A DNA stretch of 64,000 nt from contig CAZNUW010000002.1 in NCBI GenBank assembly GCA_964576515.1, forward strand, positions 124,001 to 188,000, in the 5' to 3' direction. The stretch comes from SHVO01 sp964576515. Lineage in GTDB: Bacteria; Pseudomonadota; Alphaproteobacteria; Rhodospirillales; Rhodospirillaceae. Every line of letters begins with the position of its first letter. Within the stretch, counting starts at the first letter, position 1. Made by a program: the position numbers and the translations under genes. Shown piece after piece: positions 44,909-55,926 of this stretch. The notes below the pieces were generated by a model, which saw only the letters and a program-made list of their open reading frames with translations, made no database searches and was not told where the DNA came from.

Positions 44909-46123
44909 CTATTTCGCCGCCGCTTGCATCATCTCGTCGAGTTTCGCCAGGAACTGCGTGGTGGTCATCCACGGCTGATCCGGGCCGACGAGGACGGCGA
45001 GATCCTTGGTCATGTGACCGGCTTCGACAGCCTGCACGCAGACCTTTTCGAGGGTCTGGGCGAAGTTCACCACATCCGGGGTGTTGTCGAAGCGGCCGCG
45101 GTACTGCAGGCCACGCGTCCAGGCGAAGATCGACGCAATCGGGTTCGTCGAGGTTTCCTTGCCCTGCTGATGCAGGCGGTAGTGGCGCGTCACGGTGCCG
45201 TGCGCGGCCTCGGACTCGACGACCGTGCCCGACGGATTGAGCAGCACGGAGGTCATGAGGCCGAGCGAGCCGAAACCCTGCGCGACCGTATCGGACTGCA
45301 CGTCGCCGTCGTAGTTCTTACAGGCCCACACGAAGGCGCCCGACCACTTGAGGGCCGAGGCCACCATGTCGTCGATCAGGCGGTGTTCATAGACGATCTT
45401 CTTGGCTTCGAACTTGGCTTTGAATTCGGCGTCGAACACGCGCTGGAAGACGTCCTTGAACACGCCGTCGTAGGCCTTGAGGATCGTGTTCTTGGTGGAC
45501 AGATACACCGGCCAACCGCGGTCGAGACCGTAGTTGAAGCAGGCGCGCGCGAAGCCTTCGATGGAATCCACGAGGTTGTACATGCCCATGGCGCAGCCGG
45601 CGCTCGGGAAATCGAACACGTCGAATTCCATCGGCGCGCCGCCGTCGGCGGGCTGGAACTTCATGGTCAGCTTGCCGGGGCCCGGCACCTTGAAATCGGT
45701 CGCGCGGTACTGATCGCCGAAGGCGTGACGTCCGATGACGATCGGCTGGGTCCAGCCCGGCACCAGACGCGGGACGTTCTTGCAGATGATCGGTTCGCGG
45801 AAGACGGTGCCGTCGAGGATGTTGCGGATCGTGCCGTTCGGCGACTTCCACATCTTCTTCAGATTGAATTCCTTCACCCGCGCTTCGTCCGGGGTGATCG
45901 TCGCGCACTTCACGCCCACGCCGTATTGTTTGATGGCGTTGGCGGCGTCGACGGTGATCTTGTCTTCGGTCTTGTCGCGGCTTTCGATGCCGAGGTCGTA
46001 ATACTTAATGTCGATATCAAGGTACGGCAGGATCAGTTTGTCTTTGATGAACTGCCAGATGATCCGGGTCATCTCGTCGCCGTCGAGATCGACGACCGGT
46101 GTCTTTACCTTGATTTTCGCCAT
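44909..46123 (-). CDS. icd: NADP-dependent isocitrate dehydrogenase
   Basis: A 404-aa dimeric, eukaryote-like (type II) enzyme of the TCA cycle. The N-terminus KVKTPVVDLDGDEMTRIIW and the YEHRLIDDMVASALKWSG and GFGSLGLMTSVLL segments are diagnostic, with the GTVTRHYR region for NADP binding. ATG 46123 has AAAGGGG 6-7 nt upstream. The frame extends to 46231 without conservation. Confidence 0.97.
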   Translation of the reverse strand: MAKIKVKTPVVDLDGDEMTRIIWQFIKDKLILPYLDIDIKYYDLGIESRDKTEDKITVDAANAIKQYGVGVKCATITPDEARVKEFNLKKMWKSPNGTIRNILDGTVFREPIICKNVPRLVPGWTQPIVIGRHAFGDQYRATDFKVPGPGKLTMKFQPADGGAPMEFDVFDFPSAGCAMGMYNLVDSIEGFARACFNYGLDRGWPVYLSTKNTILKAYDGVFKDVFQRVFDAEFKAKFEAKKIVYEHRLIDDMVASALKWSGAFVWACKNYDGDVQSDTVAQGFGSLGLMTSVLLNPSGTVVESEAAHGTVTRHYRLHQQGKETSTNPIASIFAWTRGLQYRGRFDNTPDVVNFAQTLEKVCVQAVEAGHMTKDLAVLVGPDQPWMTTTQFLAKLDEMMQAAAK

Positions 46124-46267
46124 GGATTTCCCCTTTGAAAGGACGCTCGGCCCGTCAGACGCGGCCCGAAGGATGTGCTGAAACCGACAGATGTGGCGGC
46201 GAAAGTAGTGCATCCCCAAGCCGGGGTGCAAGCCGTGAATCCGCGCGGTTTTTCAGGCTTTTTAGCG

Positions 46268-46876
46268 CTAAACCTTGAAGACGACCGGCGGTTTGGGAGC
46301 CTTGAGTTCCGCCTCGATGGCGCCGATGACCGCTTCCGGGCGCTCCACCACGGTCACCAGGGCGTCGTGGCCCTTATGGGCGAAGCCTTCCGCGATGATC
46401 CGATCGAACAGCCCCAGGAGGTGCGACCAGTACCCGTCGATATTCAGCACCACGATGGGCTTGTTGTGACGATGGAGCTGGCGCCAGGTGACGATCTCGA
46501 ACATCTCCTCCAACGTTCCTACGCCGCCGGGCAGGACGCAAAACGCTTCGCTGCGCTCGAACATGATCCGCTTGCGGGTGTGCATGTCCGGCACGACGAT
46601 CATTTCGGTCGCTTCCGGGTGGGCAAGCTCCTTGTCCTTCAGGAATCCGGGAATGACCCCGGTGACCTTGCCGCCGTCCCGCAGCGCCGCGTCGGCGACG
46701 GCTCCCATCATGCCGACCCGTCCGCCGCCATAGACCAATTCCGTTCCATGGGCGGCGAGCGCGCGGCCCAGGGCCGCGGCGCCGTCGCTGTAAATGGGGC
46801 GTGTACCGGTGTTCGCGCCGCAGAACACGCATAACGAGACGAGTTTCGCGTCTGTCACATTTTGGTGAGGGGCCAT
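46268..46876 (-). CDS. LOG-family protein (TIGR00730 type)
   Basis: A 202-aa Rossmann-like protein. It has the family signature PGGVGTLEEMFE with GGGRVGMMG and catalytic region MHTRKRIMFERSEAF. Characterised members hydrolyse nucleoside 5'-monophosphates to free base (cytokinin-activating type). ATG 46876 is preferred over the upstream extension to 46915. Its 3' end lies 144 bp from the icd start, and a divergent promoter region precedes the cytochrome cluster. Confidence 0.9.
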   Translation of the reverse strand: MAPHQNVTDAKLVSLCVFCGANTGTRPIYSDGAAALGRALAAHGTELVYGGGRVGMMGAVADAALRDGGKVTGVIPGFLKDKELAHPEATEMIVVPDMHTRKRIMFERSEAFCVLPGGVGTLEEMFEIVTWRQLHRHNKPIVVLNIDGYWSHLLGLFDRIIAEGFAHKGHDALVTVVERPEAVIGAIEAELKAPKPPVVFKV

Positions 46877-47042
46877 AATTCGCCTGAAAAGCCGTAAATT
46901 GGACGCTCTTGCCACCTAATCTTGTTCTCTGTAAAACCTTTACCGTCAATATTTTAGGGGCGTGACGGGGTTCTTTAAGCGGCTGGCGGCCGTTTCCGTT
47001 GTGTCTCGGTACACTACACTAGAAGCAGGTGGAGGCTTCCCG

Positions 47043-47489
47043 ATGAATCGTTTGGTCAAGTGTGGCTTGGCTCTCGCCGTATTCGTCGCTCCGGCGGTTG
47101 CGCAGGCCGACGATGCGGATGACATCAATTATCGCAAGCAGGTCATGAAGACGATGGGCGAACAATCCGCGCTCATGAACATGACCCTGCAGGGCAAGGC
47201 TCCGGCCGAAGCCTTCGTGTCGCACGTGAAAACGCTGCATTTGGCGGCCTCGCAGGCCCTGAAGGCGTTCGAGCCGGAAGTGCAAGGAGACGGTTCCACC
47301 GGTTCCGCGAAGCCGGATGTCTGGTCGAACAAGGCCGATTTCACCAAGCGCATGACCGAGCAGGTCGCCAAGCTCGCGGCTCTGGAAAAGGCCGCTGTTG
47401 AAGGCGGCGCCGCGAAGGCCGGTCCGATGATCCAGGCCAGCATGGACTGCCGTAGCTGCCACGAAAACTATCGCGTTCCGAAGAAGTAA
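47043..47489 (+). CDS. Class II c-type cytochrome (cytochrome c'-like), copy 1
   Basis: A 148-aa periplasmic protein. Signal peptide (about 1-22, AVAQA) followed by a four-helix bundle with the haem site near the C-terminus (MDCRSCHENYR). The N-terminal helix YRKQVMKTMGEQ is typical. ATG 47043 has GGTGGAGG 7 nt upstream. First of three related genes. Cytochromes c' bind NO; electron-transfer partner unknown here. Confidence 0.92.
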   Translation: MNRLVKCGLALAVFVAPAVAQADDADDINYRKQVMKTMGEQSALMNMTLQGKAPAEAFVSHVKTLHLAASQALKAFEPEVQGDGSTGSAKPDVWSNKADFTKRMTEQVAKLAALEKAAVEGGAAKAGPMIQASMDCRSCHENYRVPKK

Positions 47490-47510
47490 TTAGGGCTGGA
47501 GGATCAACAC

Positions 47511-47957
47511 ATGAACCGCACTTTCAAATTCCTCGCGCCGTTCGTCTTCGCGACGCTCACTGTCGGCGCCGTTGCGCCGGCGTTCGCCGCCGAAGATCAG
47601 GATGTCATCGACTACCGTCAGCGAATCATGCGCACCCTCGACGCGCAGGTCGCCATCCTTGGCCAGATCCTGTCCTATGCGACCCCGGACGATCAGGTTG
47701 TCTCGCACCTCGAAACCATCGCCCTGGCCGCCGGTCAGTCGATGAAGAGCTTCGAGCCGAAGGTCGCCGGCGGTGAGTCGAAGCCGGAAGTCTGGACCAA
47801 CTGGGCCGACTTCACGGCCAAGATGAAGGACTTCGAGCAGAAGACCGCCGAAGCCGCCAAGGTTGCGAAGGAGCAGGGCAAGGACGCCGCGCTCACCAAC
47901 ATCCTGGACGCGCTCCGCTGCAAGGACTGCCACGACGTCTATCGCACGACGAAATAG
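47511..47957 (+). CDS. Class II c-type cytochrome (cytochrome c'-like), copy 2
   Basis: A 148-aa paralogue of the previous gene. Signal peptide ends APAFA-AEDQ; helix YRQRIMRTLDAQ; haem site RCKDCHDVYR at the C-terminus. It begins 21 nt after copy 1, so the pair is cotranscribed, ending at the terminator at 47980. Confidence 0.92.
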   Translation: MNRTFKFLAPFVFATLTVGAVAPAFAAEDQDVIDYRQRIMRTLDAQVAILGQILSYATPDDQVVSHLETIALAAGQSMKSFEPKVAGGESKPEVWTNWADFTAKMKDFEQKTAEAAKVAKEQGKDAALTNILDALRCKDCHDVYRTTK

Positions 47958-47979
47958 ACTGACTGAGTTTTTCTACCGC

Positions 47980-48009
47980 AACGCCCGCCTCCCCGGAGGC
48001 GGGCGTTTT
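47980..48009 (+). terminator. Intrinsic terminator after cytochrome copy 2
   Basis: Stem AACGCCCGCCT (47980-47990) with AGGCGGGCGTT (47997-48007), loop CCCCGG, followed by TT; a short T tract. Confidence 0.85.
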
Positions 48010-48097
48010 GCTTTGAAACGTTGCCTGTTGGGCCGGATTTACGTAACTTCCGCCCGCCTGAGGGGTGACCACAAGGCTGCGCAAGGGACGATGGAAC

Positions 48098-49426
48098 ATG
48101 ATTGTACGTAATTTGGTACTGCGAGGCGTTACGCTGGCATTCTGCGCCGGCCTGTTTGGAACGGCCGCGATGGCGCAAGACGCCCCGGCTGCAACGGATG
48201 CGCCGGTGACGACCGATGCGCCCGGCGTCGATGTGCCTGCGCCGGTCGACGTTCCGCCCGCTCCGACCGTCGATCCCGTTGTCCAGCGCGGCGAGTATCT
48301 TTCGCGCATGGGCAATTGCGTAAGCTGCCACACCGTGCACGGGGGCGAGCCGTTTGCAGGCGGCCTCCCGTTCAAGACGCCCTATATGTTCCTGGGCACG
48401 CTGTACTCCACCAACATCACTCCGGACGAAGAGACGGGCATCGGCACATGGACCGAAGCCGACTTCGTGAAGGCCATGCACACGGGCGAAGGCCCGAACG
48501 GCAGCCTGTTCCCGGCGTTCCCCTACACGTCGTTCACCAAGGTGAGCGAAGAGGACGTGAAAGCGATCTACGCCTATCTGAAGACCGTGAAGCCGGTGAA
48601 ATACGAGCCGCCCGCCAACAGTTTCGTGTTTGCCTTCCGCTTCGCCATGAAGATCTGGAACGCCATGTTCTTCGAGGAAGGCCGCTATGTGGCCGACGCC
48701 AGCCAATCGGAAGAGTGGAACCGCGGCGCGTATCTTGTGAACGGTCTCGGGCATTGCAGCGCGTGCCATACGCCACGCAACGTCGCCCTCGCTGAAAAGC
48801 CGGAAGAGCATCTCTGGGGCGCGGTTGTGCCCGATGTGGTGCTCGAGGGCGAGTATCGCCCGTGGTTCGCGGTCAACCTGACCCAGACCAAGCAAGGCGG
48901 TCTCGGCGCATGGTCGGCCGACGACATCCGTCGCTATCTGAAAACCGGTCACAACCGTTGGGGCGGCACGTTCGGTCCCATGAACGAAGTGATCGCGAAC
49001 AGCCTGTCGCATATGACCGACGAAGACGCGAAGGCCATGGCGACCTATATCAAGAGCCTGCCGCCGGCGCCCGACAGTCCGCCGATGGAGCTGACGGAAG
49101 ACGAGACGAAGGCCGGCGAAGCGCTTTACGACAAGCATTGCGAAGAGTGCCATGCGTCGTCGGGTCGCGGCGGCTTCATGAAGGCGCCGCCGGTCGCGGG
49201 CAGCGCCATCGCCCAGGGCCGCGATCCTGCGTCGCTCATCAACATCATCCTCTACGGCGCCGAGCCCGCGAAAGGCTTGAACCCGCCCGGCGCGTGGGAA
49301 AGCATGCGTTCGTTCCGCGACCGCATGACGGACGAGGAAGTGGCGGCGGTGGCGAACTATGTGCGGTCGAGCTGGAAAAACACCGGCCGCAAGATCACTG
49401 CACAGGAAGTCGCGAAGCACCGGTAA
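48098..49426 (+). CDS. Tri-haem c-type cytochrome (alcohol-dehydrogenase cytochrome-subunit-like)
   Basis: A 442-aa periplasmic protein with signal peptide (LFGTAAMA-QD) and a Pro/Val linker. Three CxxCH haem sites: C74-C77-H78 (NCVSCHTVHG), C220-C223-H224 (HCSACHTPRN), C348-C351-H352 (CEECHASSG). The three-domain arrangement is that of the electron-transfer subunit II of membrane-bound alcohol or gluconate-type dehydrogenases, but no dehydrogenase gene is adjacent. ATG 48098 is preferred; GTG 48065 is in frame. Confidence 0.9.
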   Translation: MIVRNLVLRGVTLAFCAGLFGTAAMAQDAPAATDAPVTTDAPGVDVPAPVDVPPAPTVDPVVQRGEYLSRMGNCVSCHTVHGGEPFAGGLPFKTPYMFLGTLYSTNITPDEETGIGTWTEADFVKAMHTGEGPNGSLFPAFPYTSFTKVSEEDVKAIYAYLKTVKPVKYEPPANSFVFAFRFAMKIWNAMFFEEGRYVADASQSEEWNRGAYLVNGLGHCSACHTPRNVALAEKPEEHLWGAVVPDVVLEGEYRPWFAVNLTQTKQGGLGAWSADDIRRYLKTGHNRWGGTFGPMNEVIANSLSHMTDEDAKAMATYIKSLPPAPDSPPMELTEDETKAGEALYDKHCEECHASSGRGGFMKAPPVAGSAIAQGRDPASLINIILYGAEPAKGLNPPGAWESMRSFRDRMTDEEVAAVANYVRSSWKNTGRKITAQEVAKHR

Positions 49427-49430
49427 CGAC

Positions 49431-49892
49431 GTGAGGCTTTGGAGATCGACAGGATGCCTAGCCGCGGCGGCGTTGACGTTCGCCGCGGCGATCCTGCCGC
49501 AAAACCTCGCGCACGCCGCATCGGCCGCCGATGCCGTCGCCTATCGCCGGCACGTCATGAAAACCATGGGCGAACAGGCCGCCGCCCTCGGCATGGTGTT
49601 GCAGGGTTTAGGCCCTGCGGAGAACGCCGCGCGCCACGCCCGCACCATCGCGTTGATGGCGTCGGCCGCCCTGAAGGCCTTCGAGGTCCGGGCGCCGGGC
49701 GGTGAGGCGAGAGACGATATCTGGCGCACATGGGACGATTTCGCCCAGCGGCTTCAGGCGTTGTCGTCCGGCGCGGAGCAACTGGCGGCGATTGCCGAAC
49801 GTGAGGGCGTCGCGGCGGCGCGGGCCCGCGCCATGAACGTGTTAAGCTGCAAGTCCTGTCACGATATCTATACCTTGCGGCAGGGCCGTTAG
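49431..49892 (+). CDS. Class II c-type cytochrome (cytochrome c'-like), copy 3
   Basis: A 153-aa protein beginning at GTG 49431, 4 nt after the tri-haem gene stop. Hydrophobic signal (CLAAAALTFAAAILPQNLAHA), helix YRRHVMKTMGEQ and C-terminal haem site SCKSCHDIYT. The third paralogue in the cluster, coupled to the tri-haem gene by spacing. Confidence 0.9.
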   Translation: MRLWRSTGCLAAAALTFAAAILPQNLAHAASAADAVAYRRHVMKTMGEQAAALGMVLQGLGPAENAARHARTIALMASAALKAFEVRAPGGEARDDIWRTWDDFAQRLQALSSGAEQLAAIAEREGVAAARARAMNVLSCKSCHDIYTLRQGR

Positions 49893-49947
49893 CGTTGGTT
49901 TCATCCGATCTACGCGCGGCGCGCGGGGACACTTCGGGGGCGCCTCT

Positions 49948-50775
49948 TTGAACGCGATCGTCACGCTACTGCTGCCGCCGGCGCTGACATTTGTCCTCGC
50001 GCTGGCATTGCAGATCCTCATCAAGGAACGCGGTGTCCGTGCGGGCGGACTGCCTGTGGCGCTCGGCGTTCTCGTGTGCTGGGTTTTTGTGGTGCGACCC
50101 GGCTGGATGCCGGTCGACGACATGCGCCGCATCTTGCACATCGCCGCCGGCGCCGCGCTGCTCGGGCTTGTGTTGGACGCGCTCCAGCCGCCCCGGCTGA
50201 TCGCGGCGATTCTGGCGGCGGTTTTTGTTCTCGGATCCGCTTTCGCGTCCGTCACGGGTCTCGTGTGGCCGCGATGGCCCATGACGACGTCCGACGGTAT
50301 CGCCGCGGGTGCGGCCGCGGTCACCGCTTTTCTGGTCCTCGCGCGTTTCGATTCTATGCGCGAACGCCCGCTGAGCCTCGTTCTCCTGTTGACGGTGGTC
50401 GCGTGCGGTTTGACGGTCCTCGCCGCGCTTATGAAGGATGCGATGCTCGCCGGACTCGCGGGCGTCCTGGCCACAGGGTTGGCGGGGTACTTGGTGTTCG
50501 TGGTGATCATGGGCGCCGCGATCACGGACGGCCTGATCCTGTTCGCGGGGGCGTCGATGCTTGCGGTGATCTGGGCCCTGGCCCAGCTATATCCGGACAT
50601 CCGCCTGGCGCTGCTGTGCCTGCCGTTGGTGCTTTTCGCCGAAACGACGGCGATGCGCGTGCCTCTGCCGGCGGCCCGCATCAGCACTGTGCTCTACCCC
50701 CTCATTCTCGCGAGCGCGGTGAGCCTTCCATTGGTTTTAGCGGGGCTTATCGCTTTTGTAACCACTATCCCCTAG
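49948..50775 (+). CDS. Polytopic inner-membrane protein
   Basis: A 275-aa protein with about eight hydrophobic segments covering nearly the full length and few charged residues outside short loops. TTG 49948 has GGGGG 8 nt upstream. No family signature is recognised. It sits 55 nt after the cytochrome cluster; a role with the cytochromes is possible but unproven. Confidence 0.75.
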   Translation: MNAIVTLLLPPALTFVLALALQILIKERGVRAGGLPVALGVLVCWVFVVRPGWMPVDDMRRILHIAAGAALLGLVLDALQPPRLIAAILAAVFVLGSAFASVTGLVWPRWPMTTSDGIAAGAAAVTAFLVLARFDSMRERPLSLVLLLTVVACGLTVLAALMKDAMLAGLAGVLATGLAGYLVFVVIMGAAITDGLILFAGASMLAVIWALAQLYPDIRLALLCLPLVLFAETTAMRVPLPAARISTVLYPLILASAVSLPLVLAGLIAFVTTIP

Positions 50776-50892
50776 GCTTTAGAAGCTTAAGGGGCGAAAA
50801 TCCCAGCAAATGGGCCTTATTTCCGCCACGGTCGGTTGCATGACTCTGTGCAATCCCTTAAACACGATTTAGACGCTGAAAGGGACACGAAA

Positions 50893-51873
50893 GTGGATTT
50901 TTCCTTCGAGCGGCCTACGACTGATTCGTCGGCCACCGCCCCGAAGAAGGGCCTGAACCGTCCCCTGATCGCCGCGCTGATCGGCGTGGTCATCGTGGCC
51001 GCCGCCCTGGTGTTCAATTTCACGCTTCAGGGTCCCTTGCAGTTCGGCGACAAGCCCGCATTGAACACAGGCGCGGGCGCGCCTTCGTTCGACGTTGTCC
51101 GCATCGATCCCCAGGGCAACATGGTCATGGCCGGCCGCGCCCTTGCGGGGGCGACTGTGATTATCCTCGACGGCGACAAGGAGATCGGCCGGGTGACCGC
51201 CGACGGCCGCGGCGAGTGGGTTTACATCCCCGAAGCGCCGGTGACCCCGGGAACCCGTCAGTTCTCGTTGAAGTCCACCGACGACAAGGGCAACGACGTC
51301 TATTCGCAGAACGTCGTCGTCATGTCCGTGCCGGAGCGCGACGGCGAAATCCTGATCGTGGAACAATCCCGCGATGGGGGCCGAAGCCGTGTCCTCCAAG
51401 GACCGACTGCGCCCGCGGGAGCCGATGCGCTGACCATCGAGACCGTGGACTACAATGCCCAAGGCAAGTTCACCTTGAGCGGCAAGGCCGACCCGTCGAG
51501 CACGATCCAGATTTACCTGGATAATAAGTTCATCGGCCGCGCGACCGCCGACGAGAACGGTTTCTGGCAGGTGGAACCCGATGGCGTCGCCACCGCCGGA
51601 AAGCATGTGATCCGCGCCGACCAGATCGGGGCGAACAACAACGTCATGGCCCGCGTCGAGGTGCCTTTTGAACTCGATCCGAGCCAACTCGCCATGGCGG
51701 CGGGCGAAATCACCGTCATCAAGGGCACAAGCCTCTGGCGCATCGCGCGCCGCGCCTATGGGGCCGGGATCAACTACACGCTGATCTATGAAGCCAATAA
51801 AGATCAGATCAAGGATCCCAACCTGATCTATCCCGGGCAGGTGTTCAATTTACCCGCGAAAGATCGCGGATAA
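50893..51873 (+). CDS. Membrane-anchored LysM protein
   Basis: A 326-aa protein with one N-terminal transmembrane helix (ALIGVVIVAAALVFNFTL), two Ig-like/bacterial big domains (about 90-180 and 195-275: VDYNAQGKFTLSGKADPSS, FIGRATADENGFW), and a C-terminal LysM domain (IKGTSLWRIARRAYG, YPGQVFNLP). It is expected to bind peptidoglycan. GTG 50893 has SD AAAGGGA; TTG 50836 opens a longer frame. Confidence 0.87.
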   Translation: MDFSFERPTTDSSATAPKKGLNRPLIAALIGVVIVAAALVFNFTLQGPLQFGDKPALNTGAGAPSFDVVRIDPQGNMVMAGRALAGATVIILDGDKEIGRVTADGRGEWVYIPEAPVTPGTRQFSLKSTDDKGNDVYSQNVVVMSVPERDGEILIVEQSRDGGRSRVLQGPTAPAGADALTIETVDYNAQGKFTLSGKADPSSTIQIYLDNKFIGRATADENGFWQVEPDGVATAGKHVIRADQIGANNNVMARVEVPFELDPSQLAMAAGEITVIKGTSLWRIARRAYGAGINYTLIYEANKDQIKDPNLIYPGQVFNLPAKDRG

Positions 51874-52045
51874 CGAAACGCCGTCGGGTGTAGTGCCCGG
51901 ACCAATCCGTCCCTACGTAAGGCTTTTCGCGTCAATTCGCCGGTTTCGGGCGAGAATGGCGTGAATTGCACCCGGCGCACCTTCTTTTTTGCGCCGCCAA
52001 TGGGTAAGACTAGCGTTACGGCCGACGGGAGGGCCGAGAACGTTC

Positions 52046-52774
52046 ATGACCGACGCGAAAGAAACAATGCAATCCACCGAAATCGGCTGGCGCCACTACT
52101 TGCTGCCGCCTCTGCATCCCGAAGGCCCCGGCTTTGTCGCCATCTTCGCCCTCGCGGCCCTCATCCTGTACTGGATCTGGGAACCGCTTGGACTGGTGGG
52201 CGCGGCCGCCACCGTGTGGTGCTTTTACTTCTTCCGCGATCCGGACCGCGTGACGCCGACGCGTCCCGGCCTCGTCATCAGCCCGGCTGACGGTATCGTC
52301 CAGATGATCGGCCCGGCGCCGTTGCCGCCCGAACTCGGAATGGGGTCCGAGCACGTGACCCGCGTGAGCGTGTTCATGAGCGTCTTCGACTGCCACGTGA
52401 ACCGCGCGCCGATCGCCGGCACCGTGATCAAGGAAGAATACACGCCGGGCAAGTTCCTCAACGCGACCCTGGATAAGGCCAGCGAAGACAACGAACGTCA
52501 GGCCTTGGTTATCCGCACCGCCGACAACCGCGACTTCGGTGTGGTGCAAATCGCCGGGCTGGTCGCGCGCCGCATTCGCTGCGACGTCCGCGAAGGCCAG
52601 CAACTCCAGACCGGGCAGCGCTTCGGCATGATCCGCTTCGGTTCGCGCCTGGATGTGTACCTGCCGCCCGGCGTTGCGCCGCTGGTGGCCGTCGGACAGA
52701 TCGCCGTGGCCGGCGAAACCGTGTTGGCCGATGCGGTCGGCGCCGAACCGCAAAGGTCCGGAGAAGTTCGCTGA
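52046..52774 (+). CDS. psd: Phosphatidylserine decarboxylase
   Basis: A 242-aa short-type enzyme. Two N-terminal hydrophobic segments (GFVAIFALAALILYWI) are followed by FFRDPDRVTP and the pyruvoyl-forming RFGSRLDVYLP site (cleavage at Gly-Ser). It makes phosphatidylethanolamine from the pssA product. The stop overlaps the start of pssA (TGATG). ATG 52046 is the best start; 52067 is possible. Confidence 0.94.
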   Translation: MTDAKETMQSTEIGWRHYLLPPLHPEGPGFVAIFALAALILYWIWEPLGLVGAAATVWCFYFFRDPDRVTPTRPGLVISPADGIVQMIGPAPLPPELGMGSEHVTRVSVFMSVFDCHVNRAPIAGTVIKEEYTPGKFLNATLDKASEDNERQALVIRTADNRDFGVVQIAGLVARRIRCDVREGQQLQTGQRFGMIRFGSRLDVYLPPGVAPLVAVGQIAVAGETVLADAVGAEPQRSGEVR

Positions 52775-53624
52775 TGGACGACCCCCTCCAGGATCCCATA
52801 CCCCTGGTGGAGGACCATGAGCGTCCGCGCCGCCGCTTCAAGGTCGGCGGCGCCAAGCTGCGCAGCTTATCGTTCAATCGCATCTTTCCGAACATGATCA
52901 CGCTGCTCGCGTTGTGCGCGGGCCTGACGTCGATCCGCTACGCCTTCAACGAACAATGGGACCGCGCGGTTCTGGCAATCGTCATCGCCGGGATGCTCGA
53001 CGGCCTCGACGGCCGTGTCGCGCGTTTGTTGCGCGGGACGAGCGATTTCGGCGCCGAACTCGACTCTCTTGCCGACGCCATCAGTTTCGGCGTTGCGCCG
53101 GCCCTCGTCATGTTCCTGTGGGCCATGCATGATGCCGGCGGGCTCGGGTGGGCGGTGTGCCTTTTGCACGCGGTTTGCACCGTGCTGCGTCTTGCGCGAT
53201 TCAACACGATGATCGGTCAGGATTTGCCGCATTGGGCGCACAACTACTTCACAGGCGTCCCGTCTCCCGGCGGTGCGGGCATTGCCCTGATGCCGATGTT
53301 CTTCTGGTTGCTCACGGACGAGCGGATTTTCCGTCACTGGGCGGTGGGCGGGATCTTCCTGATCGCCGCGGCGCTGTTGATGGTAAGCCGAGTGCCGATC
53401 TTCTCGGGCAAACACATGCGGCTGAAGCCGCAGCTCGTGGTGCCTCTCATGGTGGGCGTCGGCGTGCTCGCCGGCCTTTTGTGGGCCGAGCCTTGGGCGA
53501 CGTTGAGCTTCATAGGGCTCGCTTATATCGCGATGATTCCCATGAGCGTGTATTCGTACCGCCGCCTCAAGAACAGCGCGGCGAACGAGCCCGAGCCCGT
53601 CGTCGTTAAAGCGCCGTCTAACCC

Positions 53625-53628
<4 letters not shown>
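52774..53628 (+). CDS. pssA: CDP-diacylglycerol-serine O-phosphatidyltransferase
   Basis: A 284-aa polytopic membrane enzyme. The CDP-alcohol phosphotransferase motif D-G-(x)2-A-R-type is present as DGLDGRVARLLRG then DFGAELDSLADAISFG. It makes phosphatidylserine for psd. Co-translated with psd and overlapping uvrB by 4 bp on the opposite strand. Confidence 0.96.
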
Positions 53629-55805
<2,177 letters not shown>

Positions 55806-55926
55806 CGCGGATGTTCTCGAGAGACTGGGGGATCGGATCATCATACATAGGAATAGGTCGCCGCGCCCGCCACCTTTTCCAGGCTTGCCGCACCCTCTAG
55901 TGTGTCCGGCGAGGGAGAGGCTTTCG

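Noticed and set aside
55806..55926. SOS box before uvrB
   Set aside because: GTTC occurs at 55811 but without a second GTTC seven bases on; no GAAC-N7-GAAC either.
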